Positions 1-6,268 are shown, counted from the stretch's first letter. The stretch is 12,288 nucleotides of DNA from Tepidisphaeraceae bacterium (GCA_025450555.1 JANWHF010000207.1:1-12288), one strand, 5' to 3'. The notes: generated by a model not told the origin, from the sequence alone. Numbers and translations are program-made.

Positions 1-119
1 CCGGCCAGTCGGTTGAGTTGTCCATCAAGGGTGATCGAGTCGTGGTGATCAAACCCATGCCGGATTTACAAAGTAAGCAAGTCGCCGACGCGTCGCATGC
101 CAATATTCCGGGGCATTAG
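1..119 (+). CDS. 3' end of a MazE/AbrB-like antitoxin gene (partial)
   Basis: An open frame enters at the left edge (first full codon at base 3) and ends at TAG 117-119. The 38 visible residues read GQSVELSIKGDRVVVIKP followed by a polar tail ending ANIPGH. The pattern G-x-x-V-E-L-x-I-x-G-D-R-V-V-V-I-K-P closely resembles the second half of the swapped-hairpin AbrB/MazE DNA-binding fold, where the last beta strand ends in a similar I-x-P. Antitoxins of this family repress their own promoter and neutralise a MazF-type ribonuclease. The start and the N-terminal half lie outside the window. A partner toxin is usually directly downstream, but no toxin-like frame follows here. The family assignment rests on a short stretch and is tentative. 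Confidence 0.5.
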   Translation, partial: GQSVELSIKGDRVVVIKPMPDLQSKQVADASHANIPGH

Positions 120-196
120 TAGAGGTAGCTTCGCCGTAAATCCGACCGCGGCGGCGGGGCGCGCATGTGGGACACCAATTTCGCACGGCAACGGCG

Positions 197-247
197 GCCG
201 TAACGCTCGCCCGGCGTAAGTGGATGGGCGGCGAGGCGTTATGCGGC
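197..247. repeat. Interrupted inverted repeat (long bulged stem)
   Basis: GCCG-TAACGC-TCGCC (197-211) can pair with GGCGA-GCGTTA-CGGC (230-247), giving 15 base pairs with one extra G (235) and two extra bases (242-243), all on the right arm, and an 18-base loop. It begins 78 bases after the stop of the antitoxin-like gene and has no T-run after it on either strand, so it is not a standard intrinsic terminator. It could be a transcript-end stem or the footprint of a mobile element. Confidence 0.45.
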
Positions 248-264
248 GATGATCATAAAATCAC

Positions 265-293
265 TTGACAGACGAGCGGGGCGCATGTACCAT
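265..293 (+). promoter_or_regulatory. Candidate sigma-70 promoter with no gene behind it
   Basis: A perfect TTGACA -35 box (265-270) is followed by a 17-base spacer and TACCAT (288-293), which matches 4 of 6 positions of the -10 consensus. Transcription would start near base 300 and run into sequence with no credible protein gene. It could drive an untranslated RNA ending at the hairpins of 526-579, or be a chance match. Confidence 0.35.
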
Positions 294-353
294 CTTTATC
301 AAGACATTGCTACGAATGTAGCTGCTTATCCGGCCTAATCTTATCGCAAAAAC

Positions 354-373
354 AGGGGTCATTTTAGGGGTCA
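354..373. repeat. AGGGGTCA direct repeat pair
   Basis: AGGGGTCA occurs at 354-361 and 366-373, 12 bases apart, separated by TTTT. A degenerate third copy (AAGGTCGA) follows at 377-384 after an A-run. The spacing is close to one helical turn, as for a pair of protein binding sites on one DNA face. No function can be assigned. Confidence 0.45.
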
Positions 374-525
374 AAAAAGGTCGAAAAGCGCCCCGTTTTG
401 TCTCATTCTGTTCCATGTACGGTGACGTACTATCATATCCTGCTGATGATGCGGTAGTTGCGATGAGGGGCGATTTCATGTCGCGCGCCCCATTTTGCGC
501 GCATTGCGCCCCGTCCCAGTTTAGC

Positions 526-543
526 CGCCCGGTTCATCGGGCG
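526..543. other. GC-rich hairpin
   Basis: CGCCCG (526-531) and CGGGCG (538-543) form a perfect 6-bp stem around the loop GTTCAT. A pyrimidine-rich stretch follows on the plus strand but no real T-run. It may help end transcripts arriving from either side; this is inferred only from its position between genes. Confidence 0.35.
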
Positions 544-559
544 CTTTCAACCCTTTCGC

Positions 560-579
560 GGCGTCGCGGGAGCGACGCC
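560..579. other. Perfect 8-bp GC hairpin, possible transcript end
   Basis: GGCGTCGC (560-567), loop GGGA (568-571) and GCGACGCC (572-579) make a perfect 8-bp stem. It lies 135 bases beyond the stop of the minus-strand Uup-type gene. No T-run follows on either strand, so it would be a stabilising or Rho-assisted end and not a classic intrinsic terminator. Confidence 0.4.
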
Positions 580-625
580 CTCCAGAAGACCAGAAGACGA
601 TGCATCATCCGGGAAAATGCCAAAA

Positions 626-665
626 ATGTTGCATTTGGTTGCATGATGTTGCACGGCGTTGCATG
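626..665. repeat. Four 10-bp units, each with GTTGCA
   Basis: The units ATGTTGCATT, TGGTTGCATG, ATGTTGCACG and GCGTTGCATG follow one another without a gap. GTTGCA starts at 628, 638, 648 and 658, exactly 10 bp apart, so the same face of the helix is presented four times. The array lies 49 bases past the stop of the Uup-type gene on its 3' side. It does not fall in a credible reading frame, and 10 is not a multiple of 3, so a coding repeat is unlikely. Confidence 0.75.
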
Positions 666-713
666 AGGGGCAAGTTCCAGAGTTCCATGCAGAACATTTA
701 CCTAATCATAGCA

Positions 714-2519
714 TTACGCTTTTCGCGATTCGAGATGTTCCCAGCGTTGATAGAGGGCGGTGACGTTCTTTTGGGCGGCATCGACCTGGGTACAGACGTC
801 ATGAAGCTTATTGCGATCCTTGAGGATGGCGGGATCTTCCATTTGCCGTTGAAGGGCGTGCAGCGATTCCTCGGCTTCCATGATCTTTGTTTCCATCTGC
901 TCCAGTTCGCGCTGCTCCATGTAGGTGAGCTTTTTGGGGCCGGTTGGTTTGGCGGCGGGGGGCGGAGATTTTGCTGACGAAGCGGCTCTCGCATCTTTCG
1001 CTGTAGCTTCCTGGGCGGCCTGCCATTGAGAGAGGTCCGCATATCGGCCCGAGCCGCCACGACCATCGAGCCAGAGCAATTCGGTGCTGATGCGCTCGAG
1101 CATGAAGCGGTCGTGCGTCACGAGGACCAGCGCGCCGGGAAACTCGGCCAGGCTTTCTTCCAGCACTTCCAGCGAATCGATGTCCAGGTCATTGGTCGGC
1201 TCGTCGAGAATCAGCAAGTCGGCGGGCATCAGCATGAGCCGGGCGATGAGGACGCGCGCCTGCTCGCCGCCGGAAAGCTGGCCGACCGGCAGATCGAGCT
1301 GCTCGGTGGTGAAGAGAAATTTTCTGGCGAACCCCGAGACGTGCATCGAGCTGCCCTGGAAGCTGACCGTCTGCCCGGTCGGACAAAGCGCTTCGCGCAG
1401 TGTCTGCGATGGATCGAGCTGTTGGCGATTTTGGTCGAAGAGGACGATCTTCAATCCATCCGCGCGCCAGATTTCGCCCGAATCGGGTGAGAGCTGGCCG
1501 GCCATCATGCGAATGAGCGTACTCTTGCCGCTGCCGTTTCGGCCAAGGAGGCCCAGCTTCATGCCGGGTGAGAGGACGACATTCAAATGCTCGATCAGCA
1601 AGCGATCGCCAAGACTCTTGCTGACATCGCGCGAAACCAGCAGCTTGCGCGTTTTGCGATCGGTGGCGGAAAAATCGATCTGGGCGGGGCCGGATTGTGA
1701 GTTGCGCGATTTGAGGGCGGCCAATTCCTCCATCATCTTGCCGGCTTCCTGGATGCGACCCTTGGCCTTTGTCGTGCGCGCCTTGGCGCCGCGCCGCAGC
1801 CATTCGATTTCGCGGCGCACGCGGCTGGCCACCGCCTGCTCGCGCGCGGCCTGCGCGGATAGGTATTCCTCGCGACGATCGAGAAATTCGCTGTAGCTTC
1901 CTTTGACGCTCAGGTACCCGTCGGCGTAGGCGCGGTTCAGCTCGACGATGCGGTTGGTCGCATTCTCCAGGAAGTACCGGTCGTGGCTGACCAGCAGGAA
2001 TGAAAAGCTCGCGTTTTGCAGGAGCTTTTCCAGCCACACGATGCCTTCGATATCGAGATGGTTGGTGGGTTCATCGAGCAGGAGAAGATTGGGCTCGGTC
2101 ACAAGCTGGCGGGCGATGGAGAGGCGCTTTTTCCAGCCGCCCGAGAGGGATTCGACGGATTGATGGACATTCTCAAATCCCATCTTGCCCAAAAGTGTCG
2201 TCGCGCGCGTGAGGCGCTGATGTTCGTCCAGGGGCTGTCCGGAAAGTGCGCCGATGACGATCTGCAGAACAGACCGACTCGATGGAAATGCGTCTTCCTG
2301 CGGCACATATCCGAGGCGAAGCTGCCGTCGCATCGTGAGCTGCCCATCATCAGGCTGCTCGAGCCCGGCAATGATTTTCAGCAGCGTCGATTTTCCCGAG
2401 CCATTTGGGCCAATGAGGCCGGTGCGGTCTTCAGCGTCGAAGCTGATGGAGATGCCATTGAACAGAAGTCGCCGGCCAAAGGATTTGCTGAGAGATTGAC
2501 TGCCGAGAAGAAGACTCAT
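714..2519 (-). CDS. uup: ABC-F ATPase, Uup type
   Basis: This 601-residue cytoplasmic protein has two ABC ATPase domains and no membrane segments. Domain 1 has Walker A GPNGSGKST (37-45), Q-loop Q74, signature LSGGW (125-129), Walker B with DEPTNHLD (149-156) and H-loop SHDR (178-181). Domain 2 has GRNGSGKST (326-334), LSGGE (415-419), DEPTNDLD (439-446) and THDR (468-471). The basic linker between them (about 195-285, with WLRRGAKARTTKAKGR) is the ABC-F arm that contacts ribosome-bound tRNA. From about 530 a proline/alanine-rich stretch leads to KLTYMEQRELEQMETKI and a coiled coil, the C-terminal DNA-binding domain that defines Uup within ABC-F. Uup acts in translation and ribosome quality control and limits precise excision of transposons in E. 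coli. The length is near the family norm (about 635). The start ATG has no strong ribosome binding site. All catalytic motifs are intact. Confidence 0.93.
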   Translation of the reverse strand: MSLLLGSQSLSKSFGRRLLFNGISISFDAEDRTGLIGPNGSGKSTLLKIIAGLEQPDDGQLTMRRQLRLGYVPQEDAFPSSRSVLQIVIGALSGQPLDEHQRLTRATTLLGKMGFENVHQSVESLSGGWKKRLSIARQLVTEPNLLLLDEPTNHLDIEGIVWLEKLLQNASFSFLLVSHDRYFLENATNRIVELNRAYADGYLSVKGSYSEFLDRREEYLSAQAAREQAVASRVRREIEWLRRGAKARTTKAKGRIQEAGKMMEELAALKSRNSQSGPAQIDFSATDRKTRKLLVSRDVSKSLGDRLLIEHLNVVLSPGMKLGLLGRNGSGKSTLIRMMAGQLSPDSGEIWRADGLKIVLFDQNRQQLDPSQTLREALCPTGQTVSFQGSSMHVSGFARKFLFTTEQLDLPVGQLSGGEQARVLIARLMLMPADLLILDEPTNDLDIDSLEVLEESLAEFPGALVLVTHDRFMLERISTELLWLDGRGGSGRYADLSQWQAAQEATAKDARAASSAKSPPPAAKPTGPKKLTYMEQRELEQMETKIMEAEESLHALQRQMEDPAILKDRNKLHDVCTQVDAAQKNVTALYQRWEHLESRKA

Positions 2520-2559
2520 CGCACCGCGCTTTCACATCTAAAAAATAAAGGGGCCGCTG

Positions 2560-2587
2560 ATTCTACGCATCGGGCGATTGGTGGAAA
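2560..2587 (-). promoter_or_regulatory. Candidate promoter of the Uup-type gene
   Basis: Read on the minus strand, TTTCCA (2587-2582, 4 of 6 matches) precedes TAGAAT (2565-2560, 5 of 6 matches) by 16 bases. The predicted start near 2553 leaves a leader of about 34 bases before the ATG at 2519. Confidence 0.4.
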
Positions 2588-2607
2588 CAGGGAGGGGGTG
2601 CAACGCG

Positions 2608-2626
2608 GCCAGGCAATTATCCTGGC
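2608..2626. other. Small hairpin after the beta-rich protein gene
   Basis: GCCAGG (2608-2613) and CCTGGC (2621-2626) can pair around a 7-base AT-rich loop. It lies 62 bases beyond the stop of the gene at 2689-3291 on that gene's strand and upstream of the candidate Uup promoter. No T-run follows, so a terminator role is only possible. Confidence 0.3.
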
Positions 2627-2688
2627 GCAGACCTGAAGAAATCGCAAAGCTTGGAAGAGAAGGGGAGATCCAAACGGCAGAGCGGGGG

Positions 2689-3291
2689 TCAGTTCACAAC
2701 AACCTGCCGGCCGTTGGGACGGGTCCCGACGATTCGGCCAAAGCTCTGGTTGTCGTCGGTATGGAAGGTTGCCATTACACGCGGATTGATCACAACGCGC
2801 TCTTGTTTGGTCGTTCGAACGGTGTCGTTCTTGACCAAAGGATCCTGCGCATCGGCGCGGCCATCAAAAGTGATGTGCTGGCCCATGACGGTGCCGGTGC
2901 CGGAAAAATGAGAACCATCGGTCACCTGGCCGGTGGCAGAAAGACTTCCCGATGCGCCCGACTGATCGGTGACCGATGCATTAATCGTGACGCTGCTTGC
3001 ACCCACGGTAGCGGTGCCCCTGCCGGTGTAGGTGCCCTTGATGACGATGGTAAAGGTTCCCTTCCCGCCACTCGATGGCGCAGCCGCATCGGCTCGGAAG
3101 CCGCGCGTGGCTGGCTTGAACTGCAGGATGGACGAGTGATGATCGGTCAATGCGATCAGCGCCAGCGACGCCAGAATCACTGGCGTCCAGCCACCGAGTC
3201 GCAAATTGAGAGTCCGTCGGCCGATCATCGTGTAAGAGTCTAACCTACCAATCATGAAAGGACAGTGAGAGAAAGGGAGGTGTTTTTTCAT
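2689..3291 (-). CDS. Membrane-anchored beta-rich protein of unknown function
   Basis: I do not recognise a named family. From the chosen start the protein has 200 residues: a short basic N-terminus, one hydrophobic segment (about 35-49, WTPVILASLALIALT) and a long exported-type domain. Residues 74-148 alternate glycine, serine/threonine and hydrophobic residues (KGTFTIVIKGTYTG, SGTGTVMGQHITFDG), typical of successive beta strands. The last 50 residues are more basic and polar. The ATG at 3291 overlaps the kinase stop by four bases (ATGA), which supports this start and translational coupling; a longer frame to 3330 would overlap the kinase more deeply. An internal ATG at 3228 would leave a shorter, signal-like N-terminus but has no ribosome binding site. 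As the last gene of the pilin/regulator/kinase cluster it may be a sensor accessory or a target; that is inference. Confidence 0.7.
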   Translation of the reverse strand: MKKHLPFSHCPFMIGRLDSYTMIGRRTLNLRLGGWTPVILASLALIALTDHHSSILQFKPATRGFRADAAAPSSGGKGTFTIVIKGTYTGRGTATVGASSVTINASVTDQSGASGSLSATGQVTDGSHFSGTGTVMGQHITFDGRADAQDPLVKNDTVRTTKQERVVINPRVMATFHTDDNQSFGRIVGTRPNGRQVVVN

Positions 3292-4682
3292 GCGATGCTC
3301 GCTTCCAGAGCGGTGGGGTGCATCGTACAAATGCCCGGAACCCGTACTCGGAAGGTCGTTCCGACGCCGACTTCGCTTTCAATTCGGCAGGTTCCGCCCA
3401 AAGACTTGATGTGAGAATCGACCAAAAACAGGCCTAAACCGAGATGCTGTCTTGCATTAGAAGAATCTTCGCCGTGGGAAACACGGTAAAATGGCTCAAA
3501 TAGATGGGGGATGTGCTCGGCCGCGATACCGGGACCGGTGTCAGTAATGGCCACTTCCAGATCGGCCCCTTGCGCCTCGCAATGAATCTCGACCGTGCCG
3601 CCCGGACGATTGTGCTCGACCGCGTTGCCCATGAGATTCATCACGATGCCACGCAAGCGGTTAGAATAAGTCTTGACCGGAAGGCTCGGCGGGATATTCC
3701 TGACGATTTGGACCCGTGCCGGTACGGCCAAGCCTTCGGCGACATCGGCGCACTGGTTCATTAAGGCCGCGGCGTCAAAGGGTTCCGATTCTTCTTTGAC
3801 AAATCCGCCACGGGCATGTTCGAGAAGCGTTTGAACCAGTTGCCGAAGCATGCGGGCATCGGACAGGCAGGTTTCGAGGGCCTCGACGTAGGCGGACGCC
3901 TCCCTGGGACGTCGCAAAGCGACCTCCAGAGTCGTCACAAGCGCGGCCACCGGGGTTCGCAGTTCATGGGAAGCGTCGGCGAGGAATTGCTTTCGTTGCA
4001 GAGTCGATCGCTCGATCCGCTCCAGCATCTCATTGAGCTTGCCGGCTACTGGACGAAGTTCGATCGGCAAAGCATCGGCATCGATTCGACGATCCAGGTG
4101 CAGATCGTCGATTTCGCCGATCACTTGAGCCGTCTGGCTCAAAGGTCGAAGCGCTTTGCGTGACACCCCGACTGCGACGGCCGCCGCGGCCAGACCAGCA
4201 GCCGCTCCGAATCCGGCCAGCGAAAGGGCCAGCCGGTTTAAAATCGAATCAAGCCGATCGGTCGGGCTGCTGTAAACGACCAGTGCGGGCTGACCACCTG
4301 CTCGCGCCGGGCTGAAGCGAAGAGACAGCGTGCGATATCGCCGGCCGCCCCCGAGCGTCACGAACCCGCGGCTAATGACCGTCGGTCCGCGATCGTTATC
4401 AGGCAAAACTTGTGGAAGGCGGATATTGGGCCCGACCTGCTTGTCGATCAGCAGTCGATCCTCGGCAGACTCCTCGATTCGTGGCAGGGCCTCAGGCCGA
4501 TCTTTCAATTCCGGCCGGGCTCGTACGCGAGCGATCATCGAATGATCGAAATCGGCCAGCAGGACCGAGCGGGTCACGATGTACGCAACCAGACCGCCGA
4601 CGATCAGCATCGCCCAAACGGTCAGGAGAATGGCCATCGCAATCCGACGCGTCATAACAGCAAACAAGCCTCTAAGTGGCAT
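3288..4682 (-). CDS. Two-component sensor histidine kinase (HAMP type)
   Basis: This 464-residue inner-membrane kinase senses a signal outside the membrane and phosphorylates the regulator encoded just upstream. Membrane segment 1 spans about 14-36 and segment 2 about 150-173, enclosing a periplasmic domain of some 110 residues with no recognised ligand-binding fold. A HAMP linker (about 174-228) follows. The HisKA motif FLADASHELRTP places the phospho-accepting histidine at 239. The ATP-binding domain shows the N box with N349 and N353 (NLMGNAVEHN), the G1 box DTGPG (381-385), an F box (LFEPFYR) and the G2 box GLGLF (415-419). All catalytic boxes are intact. Its start overlaps the regulator gene by 11 bases. 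An alternative ATG at 4655 (MTRRIAM) has AGAGG upstream at a rather long distance and may be the true start. The layout resembles OmpR-class kinases such as CusS and MprB, but the stimulus cannot be told from sequence. Confidence 0.93.
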   Translation of the reverse strand: MPLRGLFAVMTRRIAMAILLTVWAMLIVGGLVAYIVTRSVLLADFDHSMIARVRARPELKDRPEALPRIEESAEDRLLIDKQVGPNIRLPQVLPDNDRGPTVISRGFVTLGGGRRYRTLSLRFSPARAGGQPALVVYSSPTDRLDSILNRLALSLAGFGAAAGLAAAAVAVGVSRKALRPLSQTAQVIGEIDDLHLDRRIDADALPIELRPVAGKLNEMLERIERSTLQRKQFLADASHELRTPVAALVTTLEVALRRPREASAYVEALETCLSDARMLRQLVQTLLEHARGGFVKEESEPFDAAALMNQCADVAEGLAVPARVQIVRNIPPSLPVKTYSNRLRGIVMNLMGNAVEHNRPGGTVEIHCEAQGADLEVAITDTGPGIAAEHIPHLFEPFYRVSHGEDSSNARQHLGLGLFLVDSHIKSLGGTCRIESEVGVGTTFRVRVPGICTMHPTALEASIA

Positions 4683-5349
4683 TGGCGCTGAGCACGTAGC
4701 CCATGCCTCGCCGCGTGTGAATCAGTTTTGGATTGTGATCCCGGTCGATCTTGCTGCGCAGATAGCCAATGTAGACATCGACTACGTTGCTCACGCTTTC
4801 ATCATTCTGGTCGTACAGGTGCTCCCAGATTTCACTGCGCGAGACGACCTGCCCGACGCGCAGCGCCAGATACTCCAGCAACGCATATTCGCGAGCGCTG
4901 AGATTGATTGAATTGCCGGCGCGATGGACGGTCTTCGAAGCCAGATCGATTTCGAGATCGGCAACTTTGACCGTCTGGGCCGGCTGGTCATGACGCCGAC
5001 GAATGATCGCGCGCACGCGCGCCACCAGTTCCTTCCAATCAAATGGCTTGACCAGGTAATCATCCGCGCCGAGGTTCAGCCCCTTCACCCGATCTTCAAT
5101 CGCATCCTTGGCCGTCAGAAATAGGACCGGCGTCTTGTTGCCCTCACGGCGAAGCGTCTCGAGGATCGTCCAGCCGTTCTTGCTGGGCAGCATCACATCG
5201 AGCACCGCGCAGTCGTAGGAATTGATTGTCGCCCAGCGCAGTGCTTCATCGCCGTCAAACGTCAGGTCGACGGCATAGCCCTCTTCCCGAAGGCCGTTGG
5301 CAATCGAGCGGGCCAGCGATGCATGATCTTCCGCCACCAACACGCGCAT
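4672..5349 (-). CDS. OmpR-family response regulator
   Basis: This 225-residue DNA-binding regulator has a receiver domain (about 1-118) with acidic residues E7 and D8, phospho-acceptor D51 (in AVLDVMLP), T78 and K100 (YLVKPFD). A winged-helix trans_reg_C domain (about 126-222) ends in the typical VDVYIGYLRSKID and IHTRRGMGYVL blocks. Phosphorylation by the adjacent kinase should control its dimerisation and promoter binding. The start is well supported: GGGAGA stands upstream of the ATG, with GGAG ending 8 bases before it. The gene begins 26 bases after the pilin-like gene and overlaps the kinase gene, so the cluster should be co-transcribed. The targets are unknown, but its own operon, including the pilin-like and beta-rich proteins, is the obvious first candidate. 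Confidence 0.95.
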   Translation of the reverse strand: MRVLVAEDHASLARSIANGLREEGYAVDLTFDGDEALRWATINSYDCAVLDVMLPSKNGWTILETLRREGNKTPVLFLTAKDAIEDRVKGLNLGADDYLVKPFDWKELVARVRAIIRRRHDQPAQTVKVADLEIDLASKTVHRAGNSINLSAREYALLEYLALRVGQVVSRSEIWEHLYDQNDESVSNVVDVYIGYLRSKIDRDHNPKLIHTRRGMGYVLSANAT

Positions 5350-5375
5350 CGAACAATCTCCCGGTGCGGTCGCCG

Positions 5376-5990
5376 CTATTGATTCCCTGTCGGTCCGGAA
5401 ACGCTGCGGATCGGAGCTTCCAGATCCGCCAGCCAGTCTTTCTGGTCGAGCATTGCCGCATTGCCATCGAGATAGGCCACGTTGACCTTCTTCTTGGAAT
5501 GCCAGCCCGGCAACGTTTCGTATACGAGAATGGGATTGGTTCGAGTCAGAGAGCCCGAGAGAGATTGACCGGCCAGAGATGAATTGGGATCTCCGGTATC
5601 GCGCCAGTCATAGCTCGAGCCGACCAATGGATAGACTTCCTGGTCGGCGGGACACATCAGAATTGTTTTGTCGCCAATATAACCGGCGTCGTCGAGCACC
5701 TGCTCCCAGCTTTGCCCCGCCGACGATGGATTCGGCAGAACCCGGCCATTATCCGCGGCATACTGGAGGAACGCATGACTTAAGCCATGCAGGTTGGCAA
5801 GGCAGCGAACAGATTGGCTCTGGGCGCGGACGCGCGACAAAGCCGAAAGGATAACCCCCGCAAGAATTACAATAATTCCCAATACAACCAAAAGCTCCGG
5901 CAACGTGAACGCACTCGAAACGCGTCGGAGGGCCGGCTGAACAGAATGTCGATCTTGTGAAGGTCGCCGGACGATAGACATTGCCTCCAT
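5376..5990 (-). CDS. Type IV pilin-like / pseudopilin protein
   Basis: From the chosen start the protein has 204 residues. It carries a class III prepilin signal: a basic leader (RRVSSA), then FTLPELLVVLGIIVILAGVILSAL, with predicted cleavage before F28, the +5 glutamate at E32 and a hydrophobic helix of about 20 residues. Position -1 is alanine instead of the usual glycine, a variant I associate with planctomycete pseudopilins. The globular part has SVRCLANL directly after the helix, YAADNGRVLPN, a LMCPAD motif and near the end H164 followed ten residues later by DG (175-176), close to the H-X9-DG motif of planctomycete pilin-like proteins. Such proteins are processed by a prepilin peptidase and displayed through a type II secretion or type IV pilus-like machine. 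The start is uncertain: ATG 5990 overlaps an upstream mini-frame (TAATG), and ATG 5981 is also possible. It leads a two-component operon, which is unusual for a pseudopilin. Confidence 0.85.
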   Translation of the reverse strand: MEAMSIVRRPSQDRHSVQPALRRVSSAFTLPELLVVLGIIVILAGVILSALSRVRAQSQSVRCLANLHGLSHAFLQYAADNGRVLPNPSSAGQSWEQVLDDAGYIGDKTILMCPADQEVYPLVGSSYDWRDTGDPNSSLAGQSLSGSLTRTNPILVYETLPGWHSKKKVNVAYLDGNAAMLDQKDWLADLEAPIRSVSGPTGNQ

Positions 5991-6016
5991 TAGACTGATC
6001 GTAGCGCGCCCGACAT
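5990..6016 (-). CDS. Possible 8-codon leader peptide before the pilin-like gene
   Basis: ATG at 6016 is preceded six bases upstream by a perfect AGGAGG (6028-6023), the strongest ribosome binding site in this area. The frame encodes MSGALRSV and ends in TAA, whose last A is the A of the ATG at 5990 (TAATG). That arrangement would couple translation to the pilin-like gene, which lacks a good site of its own. It may equally be a chance frame, because eight codons give no coding statistics. Confidence 0.35.
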   Translation of the reverse strand: MSGALRSV

Positions 6017-6096
6017 CCTCACCCTCCTGGAGCTGAACATTCGCCGCGCGGTAACGGCAAGATGTGGCACAAAACCGTAAAAGCTCCACACTTCAT

Positions 6097-6126
6097 AGGA
6101 TATCACAGATCCGGCCCGCCAGACAA
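6097..6126 (-). promoter_or_regulatory. Candidate promoter of the pilin-like/two-component operon
   Basis: On the minus strand TTGTCT (6126-6121, 4 of 6) is followed after 18 bases by TATCCT (6102-6097, 4 of 6). A start near 6090 would give a leader of about 100 bases that includes the AGGAGG mini-frame. It is a modest match and the only reasonable one I found upstream of the operon. Confidence 0.33.
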
Positions 6127-6174
6127 GCAAGGAGCCGATGTCGGAAGCCTCATTCCGCAGCGGCCACCATGTCA

Positions 6175-6268
6175 TTTTATGTAGCACAGCCGCCCTCGGC
6201 TTTGATTTGTGGCAAAGGGCCTTCGACCTGCGGTCGAACACAGCCGGGGGCGGCTGTGCTACATAAAA
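6175..6268. repeat. 94-bp inverted-repeat element (MITE- or REP-doublet-like)
   Basis: The 27-base arms 6175-6201 and 6242-6268 are inverted copies with one mismatch; the outer part reads TTTTATGTAGCACAGCC. Each arm also contains its own hairpin: AGCCG-CCCT-CGGCT (6188-6201) and CAGCCG-GGGG-CGGCTG (6241-6256). The middle holds a third, TTCGACC-TGC-GGTCGAA (6222-6238). The whole could fold into an outer stem with three hairpins, a cloverleaf-like shape. No protein is encoded and I see no flanking target duplication. Paired inverted hairpin units of this kind are typical of REP/BIME doublets and small non-autonomous transposons. Confidence 0.75.

Larger units (their letters stand above)
120..713. 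other. 594-bp intergenic region without a convincing gene
   Basis: Open frames of 70-80 codons exist on both strands (for example 415-666 plus and 261-479 minus), but they lack ribosome binding sites, have no recognisable motifs and look like chance frames. The region holds a stem with bulges (197-247), a promoter-like pair (265-293), AGGGGTCA direct repeats (354-373), two GC-rich hairpins (526-543 and 560-579) and four GTTGCA units (626-665). These are described separately. Confidence 0.6.

Noticed and set aside
261..479. 72-codon minus frame in the left intergenic region
   Set aside because: No ribosome binding site precedes its ATG, no family is recognisable and it reads across the promoter-like and AGGGGTCA sequences.
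415..666. 83-codon plus frame in the left intergenic region
   Set aside because: It lacks a ribosome binding site and any motif, and its end runs through the 10-bp GTTGCA repeats and the 8-bp hairpin, which explain the sequence better.
1084..1896. 270-codon plus frame opposite the Uup-type gene
   Set aside because: It is the antisense shadow of a gene with intact paired ATPase motifs; its composition (rich in S, R and P) is typical of such shadows.
6064..6080. TGGCAC at 6065 as half of a sigma-54 promoter
   Set aside because: The required TTGC element at the -12 position is missing, and no other pair fits upstream of amt.
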